Positions 33,958-45,011 of a stretch of 64,000 bases of DNA are shown one piece after another. Origin of the DNA: Acidobacteria bacterium AB60 (GTDB taxonomy: Bacteria > Acidobacteriota > Terriglobia > Terriglobales > Acidobacteriaceae). Within the stretch, counting starts at the first letter, position 1. The number at the start of each line of letters is the position of its first letter. Under the pieces are notes generated by a model that was not told the DNA's origin, made no database searches, and saw nothing but the letters and a program-made list of their open reading frames with translations. The stretch covers positions 248,001-312,000 of the forward strand of contig VANK01000006.1 in the NCBI GenBank assembly GCA_008682415.1, given 5' to 3'. A program made the position numbers and the translations under genes.

Positions 33958-35481
33958 GTGTATCGCAAACTTATATTGGCCGCTGCTGCGGGCGCCGGGC
34001 TTTTTGTGCCGATCGCCTCAGCTCAAAACATTACCTTTAATCAGGCAGACCGTTTGAACCAGTACTATCCCTATGACATGACCGTCGCGGATCTGAACCA
34101 TGACGGTTATCCCGACCTGATGTTTTCCCTGCCTTCCTCATTCGACCTGTACACGCTGATGTCGAATGGCACGGGGCAGTACGTGGACTGGACGATTCCG
34201 ACGGTGTATTGCCCGTCGGCGCCGATCGGGGTGGGCGATTTCCAGCGCAACGGTAATCAGAGCATTCTGGTGGGTTTCCCGAGCATCTACGGGTTTGTTT
34301 GTGGGGGAACCACCTCGCCGGGCGTGACGTTCTCGGAGTACTCCAACAACGGATCGGGGATCTTCAGCGAGCATGGGCGCTACCCGGGGATGGCGGTGGC
34401 GGGCGTGGTTGCGGACTTCAATGGCGATCACAAGCTGGATTATGTCGGGCTTGGGAACGACAACTGGAGTCCCAGCGGGATCTTTGTGCAGCTTTACTAC
34501 GGCGATGGTTATGGGGGGTTCTCGAATCCCTACCGGATTGAAGCGCTTACCCCGGAGACGACACCGACCGGCTACGGGTTCAATATCACCGCGGGTGATT
34601 TTGATGGAAATGGCTGTCCGGATGTGGCGTGGGTGGAGCAATCGGGAGGGCCGGCGGCGCAGAAGCCGATTTTGAGTGTGTTGCGCGTGGCGTATGGGGA
34701 CTGCAAGGGCGACTTCAATGTCACAACGGCTTATTCCGGGAACATCTATCTGAATACGCTGCACACGACCGACCTGAACCGCGATGGGGTGAGCGACCTG
34801 GTGGCGACCTGGGCCGGGAACGGCACCCCGACGGGTGGAGTCCAGATCTTTTATGGACAGAAGGGCCGCACGTTCGCGCAAAAGACGATCACGGATAACG
34901 AGGCAAGCGATCCGCTGGTGGTAGCCGATCTGAATGGGAACGGTTATCCCGATATCGCCTACGTCGACTATGTGAATCCGCTGAACCCCACCTCGACGAC
35001 GCTGGTGATCCGGCAAGGGGATGCATCGCAGGCGTTCACTGCTGAGAGCACCTATCCGTTCTCGACGAACCAGGTAGACCAGATGCGGGCCGGCGACTTC
35101 AATCACGACGGGAAGACGGACCTGGCGGTGTTGTACAGCGGCCCTTCGGTGCCTTCGAATGAGAAGGGATTCTCGTTCCTGTACAACACGAGTTCGTATC
35201 CGGGCGGGGCATGCCCGGTGCCGGCGGGTCCGGGGATCAATGTATGCAGCCCGGGTGCGACCTCAGGAACTGCCGTGAACGTGCTGGCGGCGGGGAACGT
35301 GGATAATCCGGCGGTGTACCTGGAGCTGTGGGTAGACGGCGCGCGGGTGGCGGGCTACGGCAGTACGAATGAGCTGCGGACGACGATCACGTTGACGCCG
35401 GGGAGACATGCACTGGGGTTCGTGGCAATCGATGCGGCGGGGAACAAGGTGTCGAAGACGAATGTCGTCACCGTGCAATAG
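33958..35481 (+). CDS. Secreted VCBS/FG-GAP repeat protein
   Basis: About 507 residues from the GTG at 33958, preceded by GGAGGGGAG and starting a clear signal peptide (LILAAAAGAGLFVPIASAQ). The mature chain is a run of FG-GAP/VCBS blades with the calcium-binding pattern DxNxDG, e.g. VADLNHDGYPDLMF, VADFNGDHKLDYVGL, AGDFDGNGCPDVAWV, TTDLNRDGVSDLVATW, VADLNGNGYPDIAY and AGDFNHDGKTDLAVL, so about six or seven blades of an integrin-like propeller. The C-terminal 90 residues form a separate beta domain. Probably extracellular, perhaps adhesive; this is family-based inference. Confidence 0.88.
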   Translation: MYRKLILAAAAGAGLFVPIASAQNITFNQADRLNQYYPYDMTVADLNHDGYPDLMFSLPSSFDLYTLMSNGTGQYVDWTIPTVYCPSAPIGVGDFQRNGNQSILVGFPSIYGFVCGGTTSPGVTFSEYSNNGSGIFSEHGRYPGMAVAGVVADFNGDHKLDYVGLGNDNWSPSGIFVQLYYGDGYGGFSNPYRIEALTPETTPTGYGFNITAGDFDGNGCPDVAWVEQSGGPAAQKPILSVLRVAYGDCKGDFNVTTAYSGNIYLNTLHTTDLNRDGVSDLVATWAGNGTPTGGVQIFYGQKGRTFAQKTITDNEASDPLVVADLNGNGYPDIAYVDYVNPLNPTSTTLVIRQGDASQAFTAESTYPFSTNQVDQMRAGDFNHDGKTDLAVLYSGPSVPSNEKGFSFLYNTSSYPGGACPVPAGPGINVCSPGATSGTAVNVLAAGNVDNPAVYLELWVDGARVAGYGSTNELRTTITLTPGRHALGFVAIDAAGNKVSKTNVVTVQ

Positions 35482-35509
35482 GATCGTTTCTATCGCAAGA
35501 AACCGGCAT

Positions 35510-35533
35510 CCCGGTCTCACCCTCGAGACCGGG
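35510..35533 (+). terminator. Hairpin after the VCBS-repeat gene (weak terminator candidate)
   Basis: CCCGGTCTC pairs with GAGACCGGG around a six-base loop, 29 bases after the stop codon. There is no T-tract, so its role as a terminator is uncertain. Confidence 0.4.
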
Positions 35534-35663
35534 GTCGGGGCATGATTCTCGGGAGAGGGGACGCCAGCTTTCGTTGCTCCGCGCAGGATGGTTCTGGTAG
35601 GGTTACGATCCACTGCGATTCTCTGGCAGCGCCGGGCTCTCCGATCTTCCCCGAGGGAACACC

Positions 35664-37124
35664 ATGAAGACCCTGTTGCTGGTGGTTGGACTGCTCTCAT
35701 GCTGGGCGTTGAGCTCTTCGCAGGCGCAGAGGGCGCCTGATGTCGCACCGTTCATCTCTGTGAGCGCTCCGGTCGTGGCGATCGAGCATGTGCGGGTGAT
35801 CGACGGGACCGGAGCGCCGTCAAAAGACGATCAGACGATTGTTGTCTCGAATGGAAAGATTGCGGCGCTGGGACCGGCGGCATCGTTGTCCGTGCCGGCG
35901 GAGGCGCTGCGGATCGACGGGCATGGGGAGACGGTGCTTCCCGGGCTGGTGGGCATGCACGATCACCTGTACTACACCACGTCAGCGTCTGACCAGTTGG
36001 ACGCGAGCGGCCGGGTGGGCGAGCCCGGAATCGTGATCAACGAGATCCCGTTCACGGCGCCGAGGCTCTACCTGGCCGCAGGGGTCACCACGATGCGCAC
36101 GACAGGCAGCGTGGAGCCCTATGCCGATCTGCGGGTGAAACGGCTGATCGAGGAAGAGTTGATGGTAGGCCCGCATATCGATGCGTCCGCACCCTACCTT
36201 GAAGGCTGGCCAACGGCCTTTGCGCAGATGCACTCGCTCACCGGGCCAGACGATGCGGTGCGCCTTGTGGATTACTGGGCAGCGGAGGGAATGACGTCGT
36301 TCAAGGCGTACCAGAACATTACCCGCGCCGAACTCAGTGCAGCGATTGCGGAGGCGCACAAGAGGAGCGCGAAGATCACCGGCCATCTGTGTTCCGTGAC
36401 GTGGAAAGAAGCTGTGGAGATGGGCATTGATAATCTGGAGCACGGCCCTGTGTTTACCGACAGCGGACTTGTTGCGAACAAAAAGCCCGATGAGTGCCCC
36501 ACGCGTGCAGCGATGCGCGACTCGTGGAGCGGCGTTGATGTGGGGGGACCTGAGGCGCAGAGCCTGATTCACCTGCTGATCGAACACAAGGTGGCTGTGA
36601 CTTCGACGCTGCCTGTATTTGAGGCGAGCGTTCCGGGCAGGCCGCGGTTGCAGCAGCGCGTGCTCGACGCCATGTCGGCGGAGGCTCGGCAGAGCTATCT
36701 CACGTCGCGGGCGCGCGTGCCGCTGGACTCGCCGATGACTGCGGCGTTCCGCAAGGAACTTGAATTCGAGCGGGCCTTCGCCAAGGCGGGAGGGCTTCTG
36801 CTTGCGGGGCCGGATCCTACCGGAAACGGCGGCGTACTCCCGGGCTTTGGCGATCAGCGGGAGGTGGAGCTGCTGGTGGAAGCGGGCTTCACGCCTGTGG
36901 AAGCCATTCAGATTGCGACCGAGGACGGAGCGAAGTTCCTGGGCCGGGAGAGCAGCATTGGAACAATCGCGCCGGGGAAGCAGGCCGACCTGGTGCTGGT
37001 GAAGGGCGATCCGGCAACGACGATTGCGGATATCGAGAATGTGGAGACGGTGTTCAAGGATGGGGTGGGGTACGACTCAAAGAAGTTGATTGAGAGCGTC
37101 CGGGGACAGGTGGGAATTCGGTGA
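35664..37124 (+). CDS. Secreted amidohydrolase (imidazolonepropionase-like)
   Basis: A 486-residue exported metal-dependent hydrolase. GAGGG precedes the ATG; residues 1-22 form a signal peptide. The beta-sandwich contains IEHVRVIDGTGAPSKDDQTIVV; the first metal motif is HDH in GLVGMHDHLYY. ITGHLCSVTWKEA and NLEHGPVFTD hold further likely His ligands, and the aspartate is in AGPDPTGNGG. The C-terminus has TPVEAIQIATEDGAKFLG and APGKQADLVLVKGDP. Related proteins cleave dipeptides or cyclic imides; the substrate is unknown. Unlike the relative at 19873, all main ligands appear to be kept. Confidence 0.86.
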   Translation: MKTLLLVVGLLSCWALSSSQAQRAPDVAPFISVSAPVVAIEHVRVIDGTGAPSKDDQTIVVSNGKIAALGPAASLSVPAEALRIDGHGETVLPGLVGMHDHLYYTTSASDQLDASGRVGEPGIVINEIPFTAPRLYLAAGVTTMRTTGSVEPYADLRVKRLIEEELMVGPHIDASAPYLEGWPTAFAQMHSLTGPDDAVRLVDYWAAEGMTSFKAYQNITRAELSAAIAEAHKRSAKITGHLCSVTWKEAVEMGIDNLEHGPVFTDSGLVANKKPDECPTRAAMRDSWSGVDVGGPEAQSLIHLLIEHKVAVTSTLPVFEASVPGRPRLQQRVLDAMSAEARQSYLTSRARVPLDSPMTAAFRKELEFERAFAKAGGLLLAGPDPTGNGGVLPGFGDQREVELLVEAGFTPVEAIQIATEDGAKFLGRESSIGTIAPGKQADLVLVKGDPATTIADIENVETVFKDGVGYDSKKLIESVRGQVGIR

Positions 37125-37196
37125 TCTCTCGCTATCTCAGGTCTCCAAAACCAGGAGCCATGGGGCACCAGGTGTTGTGGCTGGGTGTGAAAAGAC

Positions 37197-37404
37197 AAAA
37201 GCAAGAACAACTGCGGATCCCTACGCTGCGCTACGGGATGACACCGCGGTGGTGAACGGCGAAATTCGCGGCAAAAGCAAGAACAACTGCGGATCCCTCC
37301 GCTGCGCTACGGGATGACACCTCTGTGGTGAACGGCGAAACTCGCGGCAAAAGCACGAACAACTGCGGATCCCTCCGCTGCGCTACGGGATGACACCGCG
37401 ATGG
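37197..37404. repeat. 76-base tandem repeat, about 2.7 copies
   Basis: Copies begin at about 37197, 37273 and 37349 with an exact 76-base period. Each contains CAACTGCGGATCCCT followed by CGCTGCGCTACGGGATGACA, then GTGGTGAACGGCGAAA. The last copy is truncated. They lie between the amidohydrolase and acs 3' ends and account for most of this otherwise gene-free 318-base stretch (37125-37442). Short open frames across the repeats are not convincing genes. Confidence 0.85.
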
Positions 37405-37442
37405 AAAAGCAAAGCAAAGGTTGACGGAAAACTGACCGTGGA

Positions 37443-39416
<1,974 letters not shown>

Positions 39417-39558
39417 GAGGGCAGTCCCTTCCAGGGGAGGAAAGCTTGGGAACACACGGCGGGTCGTGGAGCCGCCAGGCCGCTATGCAGCAACGGGCCA
39501 ATGGGACCAACTTTAATTAGCCGGGGGCCGTGCTAGCAAGTCAGCGAGTTGGATGCTC

Positions 39559-41037
39559 TCAGTCTTGCGCGGGGCTTTCGGCGGGACGCGCGATCTCCTG
39601 CCAGATGAGGGTGCCGTGAGTCTCTCGCAGAAAGACGGACCCGACGAGGAAGGTGAGAGCGCAGACGGCGATGGGGTAGTAGAGGCCGGCGTAGATGTTG
39701 CCGGTGCCGGCGCACAGCGAGAGGCCGATGAGCGGGAGGAGTCCGCCGAAGACGCCGTTGCCCACGTGATAGGGCAGGGAGACGGAGGTGTATCGAATTT
39801 TGGCGGGGAAGGCTTCGACCAGATACGCGGCGATGGGGCCGTAGATCATGCAGCCGAAGACCACCTGGACGAAGATCAGGGCTACCAGCAGCGGGTAGTT
39901 GGCGGTGGCTGCTTCTTTCGCGGGGACCAGCTTGCCGGTGGCGGCGTCGGAGGTGAGAGGGGTGAGCTTGATGGCTCCGGTGACTTTGTCTTTGACGGAG
40001 CTGACGCTGACGACGTTATTGCCGGCGGCCTGCTGCATGGCTTTGTAGATGGGGATGTAGGCGAGCAGGGAGATGAGCAGCGCGGCCATCATGAGCTTCT
40101 TGCGTCCGATGCGGTCAGAGAGGGCTCCGAAGACGGTGTAGAAGGGCATGGCGAAGACGAGCGCGACGGCCACGAGGATGTTGGCGGTGCGCGGATTCAC
40201 GCGCAGGATGGTCTGCAGGTAGAAGAGCGCGTAGAACTGGCCGGTGTACCAGACGACTCCCTGGCCGGCGGTTGCGCCGAAGAGGGAGATGAGCACCTGC
40301 TTGAGGTTGGCCCAGTGGGTGAAGGCATCGGTGAGGGGCTTGGCGGAGTGCATGCCGGCCGACTTGATCTGCTGGAAGATGGGCGACTCTTTCATGCGGA
40401 TGCGAATGAAGAGCGAGATGGTGACGAGCACGAGGGATAGCAGGAAGGGCAAACGCCATCCCCAGGCCTGGAAACTGGCGGGGCTCATGCTTTGCTGGGT
40501 CAGCACGATCACAAGGAGCGACATGAACAGGCCGAGAGACGCGGTGATCTGAATGAAGCTGGTGAAGAAGCCGCGCTTGCGGTCCTCGACATGTTCGGCC
40601 ACGTAGACGGCGGCGCCCCCGTATTCTCCGCCCAGGGCTAGGCCCTGCAGCATGCGGATGAGGATGAGGACGACGGGGGAGAACCAGCCTGCGGATTTGA
40701 ATGTGGGCAGAATGCCGATGGCGGCGGTGGATCCGCCCATGATGGTGAGGGTGATGATGAAGGCAATGCGGCGGCCGACGAGATCGCCGATGCGGCCGAA
40801 GAAGAGCGCGCCGAAGGGACGGACGAGGAAACCGACGGCGAAGGTGGCGAGGTAGGCGATGAGGGCGAAGGTATCGTTGCCGGGAGGATAGAACTTGGGG
40901 GCGAGGACGGCGGTGAGCGAGCCGAAGATGTAGAAGTCGTACCACTCGATGAGGGTGCCGGTGGCGGAGCCGAGGATGACCTGGCTGATGGGGTTGCGCT
41001 GCTCCGCCGCGGGGCTGGTGGGAATCTTGGCTGGCAT
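39559..41037 (-). CDS. MFS transporter, metabolite:H+ symporter (MHS) family
   Basis: A 492-residue inner-membrane transporter with 12 expected helices. The N-terminus has the MHS pattern VILGSATGTLIEWYDFYIFGSL and later FLVRPFGALFFGRIGDLVGRR (MFS motif A) and RMLQGLALGGEYGGAAVYV. The second half repeats FGALSDRIGRKKLM and contains a roughly 45-residue insertion (about 330-375, VKDKVTGAIKLTPLTSDAA) between helices, longer than in ProP or KgtP. Substrates of the family include alpha-ketoglutarate, shikimate, proline/betaine and other carboxylates. Neighbouring acs suggests a carboxylate; substrate not determinable. Confidence 0.88.
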   Translation of the reverse strand: MPAKIPTSPAAEQRNPISQVILGSATGTLIEWYDFYIFGSLTAVLAPKFYPPGNDTFALIAYLATFAVGFLVRPFGALFFGRIGDLVGRRIAFIITLTIMGGSTAAIGILPTFKSAGWFSPVVLILIRMLQGLALGGEYGGAAVYVAEHVEDRKRGFFTSFIQITASLGLFMSLLVIVLTQQSMSPASFQAWGWRLPFLLSLVLVTISLFIRIRMKESPIFQQIKSAGMHSAKPLTDAFTHWANLKQVLISLFGATAGQGVVWYTGQFYALFYLQTILRVNPRTANILVAVALVFAMPFYTVFGALSDRIGRKKLMMAALLISLLAYIPIYKAMQQAAGNNVVSVSSVKDKVTGAIKLTPLTSDAATGKLVPAKEAATANYPLLVALIFVQVVFGCMIYGPIAAYLVEAFPAKIRYTSVSLPYHVGNGVFGGLLPLIGLSLCAGTGNIYAGLYYPIAVCALTFLVGSVFLRETHGTLIWQEIARPAESPAQD

Positions 41038-41206
41038 CAGGGTACCTCGGAGTGAGTGGTCCCATCTGCCCGGCTCACAAGGGGATAGGCAATGGCGGGC
41101 GGCGGGAAACAGAGGTAACTGTGCTGGCGGGGTTGGGTAGGTGTCAAGTGAATTTATTCCCAGTGCGCAGATCGGGTAGAGAACCGACGGGTATGGACCA
41201 TCAGGA

Positions 41207-41228
41207 TTGACTCATCATGATGAGTCAA
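41207..41228. promoter_or_regulatory. Perfect 22-base palindrome upstream of vapB (probable operator)
   Basis: TTGACTCATCA is followed directly by its reverse complement, ending 13 bases before the vapB ATG. Its left end reads TTGACT and, 17 bases on, TAAGCT (41230-41235), so it overlaps a possible promoter. VapB-VapC complexes usually repress through palindromes at this position. Confidence 0.75.
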
Positions 41229-41241
41229 ATAAGCTCATGCC

Positions 41242-41499
41242 ATGGCTAAGCGTCTGCAGGTCATCGTTCAGGATCCGGAATATCGGGATATCCAGCGATC
41301 GGCGCGGCTGCGTCGCATGTCAATTGCCGAATGGGTGCGGCAGGCGCTGGTCCAGGCCCGCAGGAGCGAACCGAGCCGCGAAGTCGCGTCCAAGCTTGAG
41401 GCGATTCGGGCAGCCGCGCGCAACGACTTCCCCACCGCTGATATCGACCGCATGCTGGAAGATATTGAGCGGGGATACGGGTCGGGGATGCCGTCATGA
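41242..41499 (+). CDS. vapB: VapB-type ribbon-helix-helix antitoxin
   Basis: An 85-residue antitoxin. The N-terminal part is a ribbon-helix-helix DNA-binding unit ([19 protein letters not shown] as the strand and first helix, then [15 protein letters not shown] as the second helix). The C-terminal half ([15 protein letters not shown]) would bind and block the toxin. It begins 13 bases after a perfect palindrome that is its likely operator and overlaps vapC by four bases (ATGA), the usual arrangement for coupled antitoxin-toxin synthesis. Confidence 0.88.
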   Translation: MAKRLQVIVQDPEYRDIQRSARLRRMSIAEWVRQALVQARRSEPSREVASKLEAIRAAARNDFPTADIDRMLEDIERGYGSGMPS

Positions 41500-41891
41500 T
41501 CTTTATCGATTCGAATATCCCGATGTACCTGGTCGGTAGTGATCATCCACATAAGACCGATGCGAGGCGTTGGCTGGAAGAACTGGTGAGCAGGCACGAG
41601 CGGTTGGTGACGGACGCAGAGGTGCTCCAGGAGATTCTTCACCGCTATGTTTCCATTGCGCGGCCGAACGCGATCCAGGCGGCGTTCGATGCCTTGACAG
41701 GCGTTGTTGACGAGGTATTCCCAGTGGATCGAGCGGCAGTGGAACGGGCCAAGGGGGTTGTGCTGGGGCGAAGTGGGATATCGGTCCGCGACGCCATACA
41801 CATCGCAATCATGCAGATCCACGGGGTCAAAAAGATCCTGAGCTTCGATCGCGGATTCGACGCGGTTCCAGGTATTACCCGCTTGTCCTGA
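41496..41891 (+). CDS. vapC: VapC-type PIN-domain ribonuclease toxin
   Basis: A 131-residue PIN-domain endoribonuclease. Acidic active-site residues typical of the family are visible: D5 in [14 protein letters not shown] and D in [15 protein letters not shown] in [11 protein letters not shown] and D in SFDRGFDAV. VapC toxins cut tRNA or the 23S rRNA sarcin-ricin loop; the target here is unknown. It overlaps vapB by four bases and forms a complete type II module between the MHS transporter and galE regions. Confidence 0.92.
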   Translation: MIFIDSNIPMYLVGSDHPHKTDARRWLEELVSRHERLVTDAEVLQEILHRYVSIARPNAIQAAFDALTGVVDEVFPVDRAAVERAKGVVLGRSGISVRDAIHIAIMQIHGVKKILSFDRGFDAVPGITRLS

Positions 41892-41951
41892 TGGAGTCTC
41901 GCTCCGCGATTGTCGACTGAATCCATCCAGGTTTCGACATCGCCATCACCG

Positions 41952-42284
41952 CTACGACAGGTCAAGCGATTCGAGGACGCCGCCGAGAATCCGGATAATC
42001 AGAGGCTCATCATCATCGCAAATGCAGCAATCCAGTGGATCCTCAGGGTTGCAGAGAAGCCCGACTTCCGTATCTCTAGCCCACATATGCGGAGAGTCAA
42101 AGCTGCCGCAATAGTTTTTGCCGTTGATCGCGTAGGTGAACGCGACTCTGAAATAGCCAACGAACAGACTGCCTGGAAGACAGCGGGGCGGCGGATCTTC
42201 CCATACGCAGCCATTAATCGTCGCAGTTGTCACAGCCCAGTTTTCGTAGGCGACGTGTGCCGAATTCTGGTTTGAGGTGTTCAT
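41952..42284 (-). CDS. Hypothetical protein downstream of galE
   Basis: A 110-residue frame starting five bases after the galE stop. It contains YFRVAFTYAINGKNYCGSF and DTEVGLLCNPEDPLD, a pattern seen in small proteins (DUF3592-like) that hold a YxxxGxxYxG strand pair and a value-limiting PxDP. A hydrophobic membrane helix expected for DUF3592 is missing. The opposite strand is also open here (41910-42275), but the minus-strand product looks more protein-like and fits the operon direction. Weak ribosome site. Confidence 0.5.
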   Translation of the reverse strand: MNTSNQNSAHVAYENWAVTTATINGCVWEDPPPRCLPGSLFVGYFRVAFTYAINGKNYCGSFDSPHMWARDTEVGLLCNPEDPLDCCICDDDEPLIIRILGGVLESLDLS

Positions 42285-42289
42285 GGCAT

Positions 42290-43288
42290 TTACCGATAGC
42301 GCTTCTGGTGCCAGGTCCAGGCGGTGCGCATGATGTCGTCGAGCTGGGTGTAGCGGGGGGACCAGCCCATCTCGCGGATGGCTTTGTCGGAGCTGGCCAC
42401 GAGGACGGCGGGATCGCCGGGGCGGCGCGGGTGGACTTCGGCGGGAATGGGGTGGCCGGTGATGCGGCGTGCCGATTCGATGACCTCGCGCACGCTGAAG
42501 CCTTTACCGTTGCCGAGGTTATAGAGGACGCGATCGCTGGTCTCGAGAGCCTTCAAGGCGAGGAGGTGAGCGTCGGCGAGATCGGAGACATGAATATAGT
42601 CGCGGATGCAGGTGCCGTCGGGAGTGGGATAGTCTTCGCCGTAGATGCGAATGGATTGGCGGCGGCCGAGGGCGACGTCGAGGATGAGGGGGATGAGGTG
42701 CGATTCGGGCTGATGGGCCTCACCACGGGTGATGCCGTTGCGGCCTTCGGGCGCACCGGCGACGTTGAAGTAACGCAGCGAAGCGTAGCGCAGGCCGTGG
42801 ATCTGGTTGAACCAGCGGAGCATATGTTCGACGAGGAGCTTGGATTCGCCGTAGACGTTGGTGGGCTTGAGGCGGGCATCTTCGGGAATGGGCACGGCCT
42901 CGGGCTCGCCGTAGACGGCGGCGGTGGAGGAGAAGACGATCTTGCGGGGCCCTTCGGCGAACATGGCCTCAAGAAGGCTGAGGGTTGCAGCCGTGTTATT
43001 GCGAAAGAAGATCTCAGGGCGGATCATGGATTCGCCGGCCTCGATCAGGGCCGCGAAGTGGAGCACGGCGTCGAAAGGTTCCCCCTGCTTTTTGGCCTCG
43101 CGGAAGATTTTTTCGAGGAGGGCACGATCTTCCAATTCTCCCTGGATGAAAGGGATCTCCGGGGGTAGCAGATCGCGGCGGCCGTGGCTCAGGTTGTCGA
43201 AGACGACTGGTGAATATTTGCTTTCCGCCAACAGTACGGCGACGGTTCCGCCGATGTAACCCGCCCCACCGGTAATTAGAATCTTCAC
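42290..43288 (-). CDS. galE: UDP-glucose 4-epimerase
   Basis: NAD-dependent short-chain epimerase interconverting UDP-glucose and UDP-galactose, for galactose use and surface polysaccharide synthesis. Its 332 residues fit. The NAD-binding loop is ITGGAGYIGG at the start, followed by VVFDNLSHGRR, FSSTAAVYGEPE with the catalytic Ser/Thr region, YGESKLLVE for the Tyr-x-x-x-Lys pair, and LRYFNVAGA. TCIRDYIHVSDLADAH is the typical C-terminal substrate-binding part. A small hypothetical gene follows immediately. Confidence 0.95.
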   Translation of the reverse strand: MKILITGGAGYIGGTVAVLLAESKYSPVVFDNLSHGRRDLLPPEIPFIQGELEDRALLEKIFREAKKQGEPFDAVLHFAALIEAGESMIRPEIFFRNNTAATLSLLEAMFAEGPRKIVFSSTAAVYGEPEAVPIPEDARLKPTNVYGESKLLVEHMLRWFNQIHGLRYASLRYFNVAGAPEGRNGITRGEAHQPESHLIPLILDVALGRRQSIRIYGEDYPTPDGTCIRDYIHVSDLADAHLLALKALETSDRVLYNLGNGKGFSVREVIESARRITGHPIPAEVHPRRPGDPAVLVASSDKAIREMGWSPRYTQLDDIMRTAWTWHQKRYR

Positions 43289-43879
43289 AAAAATTCTTAC
43301 CTTTCGTGCCCAATTCTGGGTTACTCTTAGTCTATAAAATCAAAGGCAGACCCTGGGAAGGCTGTACGCTACTACCCGATTCGTCGTTTTCGGCGGTGAA
43401 TTGTGGGTTAAGCCTTATAGATTTGCTGTACGCCTTGCACGTCTTTGCTCCATTTTGCCCTGGATCGCCCCGGAGCGAATATGTCCTATCGAGAAAGAGA
43501 ATCGGCTTTGCCTATAGCGGAATCGATCCTCTGGCCCTACAACTATTTGACCAATTCGGTTTTTTGTGACGTAGCTTACTATAATGGCAACAGTTGCCGC
43601 CCTTCCCCCTTCCAATATTATCGGGGGTCCATTGCAGCTACAGGTTGGGAGTTCCGGCGCGTGTGCGTGCGGAGTGTTCCGGACCGGGCGATGCGCGGGG
43701 AAGACAAGTCTCAACGGCGGGGACTGAGGTCAAAGGGAAGAACGTCTCGGAATTCCCATCAGGATTGCGTCACATCAAGGGCTGTTGCGATCAGGAACAA
43801 GGCTCACGCGGGCGAACTCATCATTCCGGGCCACTAGACTCCTGTCGGGTATCGCAGCATCAGAACGAGGAATAGACTA
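43289..43879. other. Long AT-richer intergenic region between galE and tonB
   Basis: A 591-base stretch, less GC-rich than its surroundings. It holds a perfect TATAAT at 43580-43585 on the plus strand (no good -35 at 17 bases), about 295 bases upstream of the TonB gene. Short open frames at 43306-43569 and 43445-43837 have no recognisable domains or ribosome sites and are probably non-coding. No known RNA family was recognised. Confidence 0.5.
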
Positions 43880-44935
43880 ATGCCGGTGAATGAACTTCCA
43901 ATTCGGGCCAATTTTGGCTTGCTTCCTGAACCGCAGAGGAACGCTGCGTCACTGGTGACCAGCGCGGCAGTGAACCTGACCATTCTAGCGCTCATTCTGT
44001 ATATCGGAATGACGGCCAAGCGCGTGATTCAAGCGCACAAGTACGAGCACACGGAGTTGATCTTCCCCACGACGCCTCCGCCTCCTCCGTTGAAGATGAA
44101 GATGCCGACGCCGCCGAAGATCGCGCCGCCGAAGCCGATGGAGCAGGTAAAGCTGGAGGCTCCCAAGATCAATATTCCGAAGCCTGAGCCGAAGCCTGAG
44201 GTGAAGCCGATCCAGATGGAGGCCAAGCTGAATGTGCCGGTGATCAAGCAGGAGAAGCCGGCGATTGTTCTTGCGCCGCAGCCCAAGGCGGCGCTGGCCG
44301 CTGCGGCGGCACCGGCGCAGGTGACGCAGCCCAAGCCGTCGACGGCCGCAGTTCACCTGGGCGAGACGTTTGGGGTGACGCCGAACGCGATGGCGAGCAA
44401 GCCGGCAACCGTGGCGGCGATTGGCAATCCTTATGGCGGCATGAATGGGCCAGCCGCGGCTCCGCGGGGCGTAGTGGGATCGACGGGGCTTGGCAACGGG
44501 AGCAAGGCAGGATCGAATGCGGGCGTAGTTGGCAAAGTGGCGTCTGCCGGGATTCCCGGAGCGAGCGCCACGGGCAACAACTACAACGGCGGCAAGGTTG
44601 CGTCGGCGGGCATTCCGCAGATGCAGCAGGCGGCGGTGGCGACGCCGGCAGTGAACGCGGTGCCGAAGTCGACCAATCTCGAGGTGATCTCCAAGCCTCC
44701 GGTGCAGTACACCTCAGAAGCGCGGCAACTCAAGGTGCAGGGAGACGTGGTGTTGCGCGTGACCTTCACGGCGAGCGGACAGGTGCTGGTGCAAGGCGTG
44801 GTGCACGGACTGGGACACGGGCTGGACGAAGAGGCGCGCCGGGTGGCATCGCAGATTCGTTTTCGTCCCGCGACCCGCGACGGGCAGCCGGTGGACCTGA
44901 CGACCAACATCACGATTACATTTCAATTGGCATGA
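43880..44935 (+). CDS. tonB: TonB-family energy transducer
   Basis: A 351-residue inner-membrane-anchored periplasmic protein. One membrane helix (about residues 25-45, SAAVNLTILALILYIGMTA) follows a short cytoplasmic N-terminus. A Pro/Lys-rich span (about 60-130) can bridge the periplasm. A Gly/Ala/Asn-rich segment precedes the C-terminal TonB domain (about 270-351: PPVQYTSEARQLKVQGDVVLRVTF and VASQIRFRPATRDGQPV). TonB passes proton-motive energy to outer-membrane transporters. GAGGAAT precedes the ATG. ExbB/ExbD are not in the window. The next gene is a secreted protein with an M48-like region, 76 bases on. Confidence 0.9.
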   Translation: MPVNELPIRANFGLLPEPQRNAASLVTSAAVNLTILALILYIGMTAKRVIQAHKYEHTELIFPTTPPPPPLKMKMPTPPKIAPPKPMEQVKLEAPKINIPKPEPKPEVKPIQMEAKLNVPVIKQEKPAIVLAPQPKAALAAAAAPAQVTQPKPSTAAVHLGETFGVTPNAMASKPATVAAIGNPYGGMNGPAAAPRGVVGSTGLGNGSKAGSNAGVVGKVASAGIPGASATGNNYNGGKVASAGIPQMQQAAVATPAVNAVPKSTNLEVISKPPVQYTSEARQLKVQGDVVLRVTFTASGQVLVQGVVHGLGHGLDEEARRVASQIRFRPATRDGQPVDLTTNITITFQLA

Positions 44936-45011
44936 AGTGGGATTTAAACGCAGGGGATTTACAGCAGTAGGCAGTGGGTATTTTGCATAGATCAGATTGG
45001 CAGGAGTTGAA

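Noticed and set aside
43445-43837. 130-codon plus-strand frame before tonB
   Set aside because: No domain, unusual composition for a protein of this genome, and no ribosome site.
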